Source: Ctena decussata (lineage: Eukaryota > Mollusca > Bivalvia > Lucinida > Lucinidae). From it: a stretch of 64,000 bases of DNA. Made by a program: the position numbers and the translations under genes. The notes beneath the pieces are model-generated. The model was not told the origin of the DNA. It worked only from the letters and a program-made list of their open reading frames with translations, and searched no databases. The stretch is taken from the NCBI GenBank assembly GCA_963989385.1, contig OZ022500.1, forward strand, positions 118,957,842 through 119,021,841, written 5' to 3'. Each line of letters starts with the position of its first letter. The stretch's first letter is position 1. Positions 54,915 through 64,000 of this stretch are shown here, piece after piece.

Positions 54915-54920
54915 AGAGAC
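54847..54920 (-). tRNA. tRNA-Asn (anticodon GTT)
   Basis: 74 nt on the minus strand. It begins GTCTCTGTGGCGCAATCGGT (A-box) and has GGCTGTTAACC at the anticodon arm. The T arm reads GGTTCAAGCCC, a slightly variant B-box. The acceptor stem GTCTCTG/CAGGGAC pairs fully with one T-G wobble, and the discriminator is G. A run of seven T lies 3 nt downstream (54837-54843), the pol III terminator. This looks functional, unlike the SINE heads. Confidence 0.95.
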
Positions 54921-55092
54921 AGCTGGTAAAATTGCTGATCAATATAATAAATATACTATACATTTTTGATGATTAGCTTCTCAGTGTCCGCTTCTGTGCT
55001 GGGAACCATTTCCGGAAGTCATATGAAAAATTAAGTCAGAACAAATATCGCAGTAATTGAGTAAAGAAAGCGAATTTCCAGTTGAAATCACG

Positions 55093-56226
55093 ATGGGCGC
55101 CTTTGTGAATATGTGTATCCTTGTCTTTGCCGTACTCATTAATACAGCTGTACAGGTTGTACATTTTTCCTCAAAGGATATTTCGGTTTATTGATGGTTG
55201 TCATAAGTTTTCGTGACACTAAATTGAATTGACCTAGTAAGCTAGTTAAATTTTCTCTCAGTATTACATTTACACTGCTAGTTCATTTTTGTATTATGAG
55301 CAGATCATACAAAGAAGTACCACAAGGGTCTGATTCTGAATCTGAAGGTAGGATAAATATGTAATATGATTTAGCGAAGTCCCCATTTCTTTTCCCTAGA
55401 TCAACGAAATTGCACTCTGGGCATTGTTTTTTTTTCAGTTTGTCTTTTTCCGAAATACCCGGAAACCAATCGAAAAATAAAATCGGAGTTATGTCAAGTA
55501 ATTTTTCTTATTTTTGCTAGTCAAATACTCTTCTAATGCTTTCTTTGAAAGTAATCAGTGACTTAACTTTACACAGCCTTCTTCCTTGCGCCGGCATGTG
55601 TATGTGTATATGAGGTGCAAAACCTTCGCCGCTGGCCAAATTGTGACACATGCGCCAATTATCAATTTCTGAAAACATCATCAGTGTTCACACCTTGGCA
55701 AGACAACGCTTTGTTAATCTGTGATAACTTTTGACAGCAGTGCATGAATATTGGATAATCCAGGTTTATTAATTGTGTCATTATACATCCGCAAATTGTG
55801 TTTCTTTTCGGACAGAAAAAAATGTGCCTTATGCCAACAGAATCAGCTTTTGGAACTCAAATTCGGTCAGAACCGACAAAAACTCGGATTTCTGTAGCTC
55901 TGTGTAGTACCATTACAGAAGAATTAGCTTTCACAGTTTTGTTCATATACTAGACATCAGGGATCAAGCTAGACTCAAAGTTTAGGGAGAAGTCACTTCT
56001 CCCTCCAGCTGAAATAGGGAGAAGTGACAGCCATGAAGGGAGAAGTGGTATTGCACGATTATGACTTTTCATTCAGTTTTAAAGAAAAATATCTATTATG
56101 CATACTATTAACATTACATTGAAAGATTAATAAGCTGCAATGGGTTTATAGGGTAAATTGTCATAACAGCTTGTTTGTGGAATGATTTGATGAAAATTCT
56201 ACCCCCCAAAAAAAAAAAAAAAAAAA

Positions 56227-56259
<33 letters not shown>

Positions 56260-59200
56260 GGGAGACTCCCACTTCTCCCTAAGCCCAATTTAGGGCGAAA
56301 TTTCGGCCCCTAGGGCGATTATTTCGCCCAAATCGCCCCCTAGCTTGATCCCTGAGACATGTAAAAACAGTACAGATTCGGTGCTAGGAGGTGCAAGTTA
56401 TGGATTCCTTCCTTTGAGCCGCTTTGTGGACATTGTTTTGAGAATTAGAACAACAACTGTGTCATCCAGCAGAGTTCCTAGCCTAGTGAATTGAGTATTT
56501 GTCTTCACACATGGGGTCGTTTGTGGGTTTTGCTCCCAGCTTGTGATGCAGTGATTATTTTCTTCAATCAGATAGACTAGGAAATCGATGTGCACCCAGT
56601 GTGCCCCTACTGGCAAAGTGATATCAGTTGGCAAATGTTGCTGAACAGGGCATTATAACATTTTCATATAATTTTGTCCCTAAAAGATGTACTTTGGTAC
56701 CCTGTCATTTGATACAAAAAAATGATAAAATCAATTAACAAATGAAAAAGTTATGCCATTTTAACCACCCCAAAATGTCTGTAGCTCATAACTCTTTAAG
56801 CGCCAAGACAAAAATAGCTGAACTTGCAAACAGCATAAATCTTTATGAGGGGGCTCATTATGAGCCGCCTCATCAAGATCTACTCTGTTTGCCCTCCAGT
56901 CTTTGAATTCTCAGTATGATATAGCTTGGATGAAACATTTTTTCCAGACATGAATTCTATTGTCTGCTTTTTGGATCTTAAGGAGGTAATTTTGTTTTTC
57001 TTTCCAGGCATACATAACCTGTGACTCAGGATATACAACTACAACATGTTATGGTAAGTTGTCATCTGAAATGTAGAGATTATTACATGGGGTTTGGCAG
57101 GTCTCTAGATAAGAGGGGTATTTGATGATAATTGAGGGATAATTTTCTTTATTTCTCATTGAAACCATATGTTGTGACCCCTCATCTGAACTGTCTCATC
57201 AAGACGGTTCTGATGAGGGGTCACAACAGAGGTTTTTATCCAGAATCAACTAAAATTATCCCTAATTATCACCAAATACTCCCTCTTATCTAGGGCTGTG
57301 GTTTGGGTTATCATCAAGGCCTCCTCATCTGCCCAAAAGCTTTAGCTTGAGGGCAGATAATGGTCAATGATTAATACAAAGGATGATAACCAAAACTCCA
57401 TGTGATAATTTGTTTATCATATAATAAACTGTAATTATAAAAGTTAGATATCACTACATTGTCATGACAGATTCTAAACCACTAAAGAGCATAATGTCAC
57501 TAACTCACACGTAATCATTCATGTCACTCATTGAAATGGTGACATCATCATAGTATTGCTAGTGGGCTGATGTCTGTTCATTGTTATGGCTAGGTTATCA
57601 GCCCGCCGGAAGAGAAACACGTGCAGTGCATGCACAGTTGCACACTTAGACAGTAAACAAGTTATGTCATGAAAAGATGCCTTTTCTTGATCAAAGCACC
57701 AAGACAGAGATCAGCCTGTGCTTATATCAATGTATTTTAGAGCTGCAGATAAGAAGGGGTAACAGGGATAATTCAGAGATAATTTTTCTTATTTCCCCAT
57801 GGAAATATATGTTGTGACCTCTCATTAGAATCTTCAAGGTGAGATGACTCTGGTGAAGTGTCACATCTTATTTTTTAATGGAGAAATAGGGAAAATTATC
57901 CCTGAATTATCTCTGTTACCCCTTCTTATCTGGACCTGTGTCTGTATTTAATGTATATGTAGTGTTGATGGAGAGAGGGAATTTCTCATCATCAGTGCAA
58001 TGTCATTTCGACATCATGTGCACGCTGGAAAGGTATAGTACTGTTTCTTATGGAAAACCTCAGTTTCTGTTCTACATTATGTAATTCACATAGTAGAGAT
58101 TATGGTTAGATCCACAGGGTTTGGCTGCCACTTTACAAGGAGAAGATTCATCTATCAGTGGTGGCAGTAGTACTCTGATAAATTTGTCTACCACTCTGTT
58201 AAATTGTCTTACACAAATTAAACAGAATAGTACTTGCTCCACTGATAGATGAATCCTTCTTTCAAAGGGGGTTAACAGTATTGTTAAAAGAAATGGTTTG
58301 ATCTATAGAGAGAGCAAATCTTTTCTTTTGCGGGCAGGTCTTTGAGGAGAGAGGCAAATATCATTTCAGAGTGACCTCCCTTGGAAATGAATCAGTACAC
58401 CTTAAAAAGTTCCAGTACATGCCTATGACTCAGAATCACAAATTGTGCTTTGTACAAGTTGTTCATAGTCATCCTAAAACCACCATGAATGATAACAAAA
58501 GATTCAGTATTATGTATATTAGTTAAAAACTTGTGAAAAGGTGACAGTAGCACGTGCATGCGGTCAGCGTGTGCACGTGCACTGTCTGATTAGTGATTAG
58601 AGTGTTTCTCTGTTTCATCAAGCCTCATGTATCAAATAGCCAAAACTGGTTTGAATGACAGTCTGAGTTCTCACTCACTCAGATGTGACCATGTCTGCAG
58701 TATCTCCTTTTCTCATGACACTGCTCACATTGTACATATATATAACAATAAAGTAGAGATATCTTTATCAGGAAGTTACAGTTTCGTCATATAGCAATGC
58801 TGTTTATCAGTGATGTAATAATGTATACGGGGATGTCCTCAAAGGTAATCGGAGCTTCAGATAAAAGGCATATGAAATAGTTATACCATAGTGTGTCCAT
58901 CTGTATGGTAGTTAGGGGTCACCCTAGAGGGAAACATGAGAGAAATGGTCTCCCTAAACTGACTGACTTGTCCCAATTTTGAGCTGATGGAGAAGCCAAA
59001 ATGTATAAAACATATAGAAAATCAAAAATTTGGGATAAAACTTCTCCCTGAAATTCAGAAAATGACCCAAAACTTCTCCGTCTGAGAACCCTAGGCTGAC
59101 CTCTGTGGGAGATAATCCATTGATGGATTATCTCCAGTACAGGTGGACACACCATGATATAATTATTTTATAACACTTTTGCTAGGGTAGACCTTGAACA

Positions 59201-62200
59201 TTACAAAACATTTCTTGCTGAAGTTTGCAATATTTGGCAAGGGTGATATAATTGATGTTTATTTTTGATAAATTTTCTGTTAATCATCCATAAAAGGTGA
59301 CCCATCTTTAGAAATGCCTTCTCAGTGAGGCAGTTCTAAGGATGGGTCACATATTTTACTGAGAAATAGCGATATGTTTTACTGAGAAATAGAGAAATGT
59401 TTTCTGAGAAATAGAGAAATCTACAAGAAGGATTATCAAGTACATGTACTACCCTACCTGGAACTCTGAATTCAAGTTGATTAGGAAGAGGTGACAGAGA
59501 TTTAGTCCATCTAATAGCATTGTAAATTAATAAGATCAGCATAGAAAATAAGGCAAGTTTCTCTGCTTTCACATCAGGCTAATGAAATGAGCAAATTGAA
59601 AGACCCAGACCCAATACAGAATTGCAGTGTATAGTCCTGGTCAGTGGTCAGCTCCTACGTGAATGCTGGTACATGTAGTTTTTGATACTGCATTTTTAAC
59701 TGGCATCAAACAAAAAAACTGTTATATCTAAAGCCCAGCAACTTCCTTCTTGTGACAAGTGTACAATCTTACTGTTACATGAGTTACACTGTAAATCGCC
59801 AAATTTAGTTGGCTATATTAAGACAAGTTTTTTCGTCTCCATAACAACCCCAAAAATCTGTTTCTGTCTTTAAAGATCTAGATTTTTGGGATAGTATTGG
59901 ATGGGAAAAAATCTTATGGCACAACTTACATGTATAAGAATGATTTGCATATTTGAAGTCATTTTGTGTGTGTGTGTGTGTGGTGGGGGGGGGGGGGGGG
60001 GACAAATGCCCCTGTCTTATGTTAATATGAATAAATTCTGAAGTGGTTTACATTAGGACACACTTTAATAAGAGCTCCAGATAAGAAGAGTCTTTAAAGA
60101 CAATTCTCAATAAATTCTTCATATAAAACATTTTCGTCCCTCAATGGAGCTACCTCTGTTTTGGCAGAAACTCAGACTATGCAAAGGGCTAACCCCTAGA
60201 AAAGATTTAATACTGGTATTCATAATTCAGAACACATGAAAGATTCTTATGATTACTGTATTTTAACAGGTGATGGGGCCTATTGCTGTGGAGATGACCT
60301 TGACCTCTGTTGTTACCATGAATACTTCTATTCATTCTGGTGTAAGTATATTAAGCATATTTACTGTAGGCTTCATCTTCATCTGCTATACATTCATGTA
60401 TGGTCGATGTACCTGTTTTCGGGGTGCTCCAGAATTCGGGGTATTCTGATAGATTATACCACTCCTCTTGTCAGAGACATCTAAAGATGATTACTTTTTG
60501 CAAACAGAAAGTTGAATCAGCATGTTTCATGATACACTAATTGACGCGCGAGATCACGCTAGTTCTGACGTCATCCATGACATCGTCGTTGGTGACCGTG
60601 GAAGCGGCCATATTGGAAACACAGCAAAGTTTGTGGAAAGTACCGACGAAGATAACATGGCGATTACTTCAATTACAATCTTTTTTCCTGATAATTCAAA
60701 GATCGTTTTTACATCCTAAAGAATGACAGGTCTCTCGAAGGCAGTTGTTGTCAGCAGGATCTGCAGCTAATGCATTTTGTGGGCGATTTCTTTAACGTAC
60801 CCCGAAAACCGGTGCAGTTTCGGTGAGCAGATTCAGCCGAGCATCTGTTTGGATTTGATCAAATATGTAAACATGGAGACATATTGACATGAAATGTAAG
60901 TTACATGCTACTAAACACATATTTTATGTACACACAGACTATCACTTTCTGATTTTTGTTTTATCACACAGTTTTTATGTTGCAAGCAAATGTTAATACC
61001 CCGAAAACTGGTACAGCCATCATACATATAAATTTATGCCAGCTGGTCCAGTACTTTGCTTGCTATGGCAATATAATGTTGTCATGGCTTTTAGATGGAA
61101 AAAATGATAGTTGGCTAAGGTCACAGCAGTGAAGATATATTTTGACAAATCTTTCACAGTTCTGTTCAATAAAACATGACTGTACACATAAATTGTACAT
61201 TTGTTCAGCAAGTTAAACCCCGGTTGCTCAGTCAGTCCCACCGGAAAGAAATCTTTTAAATCGTAATAGGGTTCTATTGCACACAGTGTTTCATTATTGC
61301 CCATCCTTAGGCTCGATATTCGTGAGATACTGTTGAAAGGCAATAAACTACAAGTCATCATCATCATCATGTTCTGCAAGCTCGATGAGCCAGAGCCTAC
61401 ACATAGATATAGGCATTTTCATTTCACACTGCAGCTAGTGGTGAGGGCAGGTAGGTGCAGATGTAATGTTCATGTCATATTTCAACACTCGGTCAACTGT
61501 TTTCAAGGATGTTACGAAAGGAAAAAGAGCTCTTATGAAACAAAAAAGAGTCATAACTACCAAACGACGTGGTCATCAGGTCATTTGGTATCTATGACTC
61601 TTTTTAGCTCGCCTGAACGAAAGTTCAGGAAGAGCTATTGTTGTCACCCTGGCGTCGGCGTCCGCGTCGGCGTCTGGATTGGATGTTTTGGTTAAAGTTT
61701 TTTTAAAGACCTATATCTCCTTAACCCATGGATGGATTCTTTTGATACTTGCACTGTAGTTAGATATTGGTCCAAAGTTTAACAGGGTACCACCCCCACC
61801 CCACTCTGCGACCATGATGTCAAGGTCATGGACTTAGAAAATTGGGAATTTTTTGAACTGGATGTTTTGGTTAAAGTTTTATAAAGCCCAATATCTCCTT
61901 AACCCATGGATGGATTACTTTGATACATGCACTGTAGTTATATATTGGTCCAAAGTTTTCCAGGGTACTACCCCACCCCGCTCAGTGACCTTGATGTCAA
62001 GGTCATGGACTTAGAAAATTGTCTTTTTAATTTTTGAATGTTTTGGTTAAAATTTTTTAAAGACACTTATCTCATGAACCCATAGATGAATTCTTTTTAT
62101 ATTTGCACTGTAGTTAGATATTAGTTCAAAGTTTTACACAGTACTACCCCAACCCCGCTCAGTGACCTTGATGTCAAGGTCAGGGACTTAGGAAATTTGG

Positions 62201-63665
62201 TCTTTATTAAAGTTTTCTAATTGCATACTGATTCATAATGCTTGGCAGAGACTTATTTACACTTGAACTGATGTTAGACACTTTTTTGAGTTTTTACAAA
62301 ACTTTATATACTTACCCCACTACCCCACTGGATGACCTTGAAGTCAAGGTTATTGACTTTGAATTTTGGTTAAAGTTTTATATTTATGAAGACATAATTT
62401 CACAGTGCCACGATGGACTCAGTTGATACTTATACATGTACTTGGACTGATGATAGATAATGGTTCAAGGTTTGATACATCCTAGCTCCCCCCCCCACCC
62501 CTACCCCACTCCTCCCCCTACCCCCATAGTTCTTTGACCTCAAGCTCATGGACTTTGAAATTTCATGTGATCTTTTTTTTATTTTAATTTTATTTTAAGA
62601 CATTTCTGAGAAAGGTTTTGTTTATAAATGTGTTGTCATTATGGACATGCTTGCCTGAAGTTTCATGCATAGCAGTCCACACCACCATAGTGACTGTGTG
62701 ATGGGCAATCACCTATTCAGGCGAGCTATGCTGTCAGGCGACAGCTCTTGTTTGTTTGGTAATAGCCCCTTCATATACATAGTTAACCAGGGGTGATTTT
62801 TTTTTCTGCTGAGTTTTCTCTTGAGGTGCATGGACACACTCTATGCTTTTCCACCACTTTGTGGCTGATGAAATTATGAAATGAAACTCTAAAAATCGTA
62901 ACCCTTAAAATGCCAGAAATGAAAATAGTTAACCCAGTGGACTCTTCTATCCTTATCAAATGGACGAGTCCATTTCTCAATTCAGGGGTGTCTGGTTTAG
63001 TTTGTGTGTATCAATTTTACTTTATTTTAAGGAAGAATACCCATGTCTTTTGCAAATGGTGTAGACCCTGATCAGGTGCCGCATTTTGCGGCGTCTGATC
63101 TGGGTCTGCACTGTTTGCCTGTGTCTGATTTTTGAGATGCTAGGCATTAATGGGTTAAATTTGCAAACAGTGTAGATCCATGAGGCAGCTCAAGATAGGC
63201 TACCTCATCTGGATGTACTCAGTTTGCCGTCTAGCCTTTGGTTTAAACAGTATTTATTCATATAAACAGCAATCACAAAATTATATACATACAATAAGCA
63301 AGTAGGATCTGAACAAAAGCGCATGGCTTATAAACTTCATTTCCATATAGTGTTTAATTTCTCAATATGGTACAGTTTTGGACGAAACATTTTATTATAA
63401 TTTTGCATACATAAATTTTGTTGTTTGCTATTTGGTGCTCTGAGGGTAAAATTATTTTGCAGGGTTTTGGTTTATCTGGTTCTGGGTCATTCTACTCATC
63501 GTTAGTTGCAGTATCTGGATCTGCCGTCGGCGCCGCCAGAGAATGGCTATGCCACAGTATGTGATTGTTGAGCCGCAGCAGACATATGGGACAGTCCATT
63601 CATCAACAGTTTATCCTTCAGCTAGACCAGCTGGCCCACCATCAGCACCAGCCTATCAGCCTCCA
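55093..63665 (+). CDS. WBP1/VOPP1-like membrane protein, first four exons, 3' part outside window
   Basis: Exons are 55093-55155, 57008-57053, 60270-60341 and 63463-63665. All have GT-AG borders and phases 0, 1, 1, 0 that join without a stop. Exon 1 encodes a 21-residue signal peptide (MGAFVNMCILVF...). Exons 2-3 give a short cysteine-rich ectodomain with AYCCGDDLDLCCY. Exon 4 begins in an aromatic transmembrane segment (WFWFIWFWVILLIV). A stop-transfer CRRRRQR follows, then a P/Y-rich tail with APAYQPP. This layout, CC-x-CC ectodomain then WWFW membrane start then PY-type cytoplasmic tail, is that of WBP1/WBP1L and VOPP1, which bind WW-domain ubiquitin ligases from endosomal membranes. Which of the two families is undecided. 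Confidence 0.85.
55958..56354. mobile_element. hAT-like non-autonomous element, 397 bp
   Basis: Ends CAGGGATCAAGCTAG and CTAGCTTGATCCCTG. AGACAT flanks both sides (55952-55957 and 56355-56360). The centre is an A-run followed by a T-run (about 56207-56258). GGGAGAAGT and TTTCGCCC motifs recur. CAGGG termini fit hAT, though 8-bp duplications are more usual. It lies in WBP1-like intron 1. Confidence 0.75.
56825..56985 (-). repeat. Dispersed hairpin element (GCAAACAGTGTAGATC family), copy 4
   Basis: GCAAACAGCATAAATC, a stem around GGCTCATTATGAGCC, then CTCAGTATGATATAGCTTGG and AGACATGAATTCTATTGTC. It lies in WBP1-like intron 1, about 20 bp before the exon 2 acceptor. Confidence 0.75.
57102..57296. 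mobile_element. MITE, CTAGATAAGAGGGG family, copy 1
   Basis: Ends CTAGATAAGAGGGGTATTTG and the inverse AAATACTCCCTCTTATCTAG. An inner hairpin is GTTGTGACCCCTCATC/GATGAGGGGTCACAAC. It lies in WBP1-like intron 2. Confidence 0.8.
57740..57938. mobile_element. MITE, CTAGATAAGAGGGG family, copy 2
   Basis: Ends CAGATAAGAAGGGGTAACAG and the inverse CTGTTACCCCTTCTTATCTG. The interior is parallel to copy 1. Confidence 0.8.
58135..58262. mobile_element. Inverted-repeat element, 128 bp
   Basis: AAGGAGAAGATTCATCTATC then AGTGG, and the inverse CCACTGATAGATGAATCCTT. It lies in WBP1-like intron 2. Confidence 0.65.
59297..59349. repeat. Hairpin related to the inner stem of the CTAGATAAG MITEs
   Basis: GTGACCCATCTTTAGAA pairs with TTCTAAGGATGGGTCAC. 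Surrounding sequence at 59108-59160 is a further degraded relative. Confidence 0.5.
59350..60269. other. WBP1-like intron 2 remainder
   Basis: A (GT)n plus G-run lies at 59965-60001. A CTCCAGATAAGAAGAG remnant lies at 60067. Nothing else is recognised. Confidence 0.45.
61605..62753 (+). repeat. AGCTCGCCTGAACGAAG-type dispersed repeat, longest copy
   Basis: It starts AGCTCGCCTGAACGAAAGTT and ends GGCGAGCTATGCTGTC then GACAGCTCTTGTTT. The inside is a degenerate tandem of about 175 bp (GGATGTTTTGGTTAAAGTTT, TTGATGTCAAGGTCATGGAC), with units near 61680, 61860 and 62036. A hairpin (AAAAGAGTCATAACTACCAA, inverse at 61580-61606) lies just before it. It lies in WBP1-like intron 3. Confidence 0.75.
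63053..63118. repeat. Dispersed hairpin (GCAAACAGTGTAGATC family)
   Basis: GCAAATGGTGTAGACCCTGA, GCCGCATTTTGCGGC loop region, then GGGTCTGCACTGTTTGCC. Confidence 0.7.
63155..63440 (-). repeat. Dispersed hairpin element, copy 5, with internal insertion
   Basis: TTTGCAAACAGTGTAGATCC and a stem, then GCCGTCTAGCCTTTGG. The usual flank AATATGGTACAGTTTTGGAC resumes only at 63364, after about 115 bp of foreign AT-rich sequence. It ends about 20 bp before the exon 4 acceptor. Confidence 0.65.
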
Positions 63666-63778
63666 GTAAGTATTGATAAGTATTGAATACACCACAATTT
63701 GTTCACCTGTACAGAGAGATTATCCGCAAGCTTTAGTGAATGGATTATCAACTGTTAAGGTGGACAAGCCACAGTATA

Positions 63779-63932
63779 TAGAGGATCTTACATGAGTGCT
63801 CATGTATTAATGAATTTATTAAATGAGTTGGGGAAAAAGATAAGATGCGAGGCTATGCCGAGCATCTTATCGGTTTTCCCGGACAAATTTAATAAATTCA
63901 ATAATACATGAGCATGAATGCAAGATTCTATT
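63779..63932. mobile_element. Foldback MITE
   Basis: The outer arms GTGCTCATGTATTAATGAAT and the inverse pair well. The inner stem is GATAAGATGC/GCATCTTATC around GAGGCTATGCCGA. A one-arm relative lies at 28362-28437. Confidence 0.8.
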
Positions 63933-64000
63933 TATCATATGACACTAAAATTGCATTTTATTAGCAAATTTTGCACGAAAAACGTCATGATTTCGCCATT

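Overview
This is nuclear DNA of a eukaryote, and the repeat content points to a marine bivalve mollusc. The evidence is split genes with GT-AG introns, very low gene density, tRNA-derived SINEs, dispersed hairpin elements, tandem arrays that end in GACGGACAGAC-type tracts, and many MITEs. The species cannot be fixed from the sequence alone.

Three protein genes are supported. (1) Positions 31-901 (+) hold the last two exons of PRPF31, the U4/U6 snRNP splicing factor. (2) Positions 24769-38575 (-) hold a complete four-exon gene for a 563-residue UPF0489 (C5orf22-type) protein. It has an N-terminal membrane anchor, and its HxDxHxD and DxDxDFF motifs resemble those of arginase-fold metalloenzymes. 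(3) Positions 55093-63665 (+) hold the first four exons of a WBP1/VOPP1-like cysteine-rich single-pass membrane protein that continues past the window. One intact tRNA-Asn(GTT) gene lies at 54847-54920 (-).

Almost everything else is transposable elements. The largest is a 12.3-kb Ty3/gypsy retrotransposon (8527-20842, minus strand). It has a 382-bp 5' LTR, a rearranged 3' LTR, a polypurine tract and two intact ORFs. The gag ORF has a long N-terminal coiled coil and a PNMA-like capsid region. The pol ORF is in the -1 frame and carries PR, RT, RNase H and integrase. A canonical UUUAAAC slippery heptamer plus a hairpin sits exactly at the gag stop. The insertion is flanked by CTAT. An empty-site paralogue of its target survives, inverted, at 51440-51848.

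Positions 25-39 kb form the intron-rich part of the UPF0489 gene, packed with MITEs. Four copies of one CACTG-ended family with 2-bp target duplications lie within 3 kb. Positions 39-55 kb are a nested repeat graveyard. It holds a Harbinger-like element with TTA duplications, an RTE-type LINE split by 4.4 kb of later insertions, and a foldback element whose ends are arrays of 43-bp double palindromes flanked by a 9-bp duplication. It also holds two copies of a jockey/CR1-type LINE, one of them disrupted by a MITE and by a second LINE. Positions 55-64 kb are WBP1-like introns with further MITEs.

The three genes show no sign of working together. The most notable biology is the structure of the mobile elements: programmed frameshifting, an unusual gag, palindrome-array transposon ends and resolvable nesting order.
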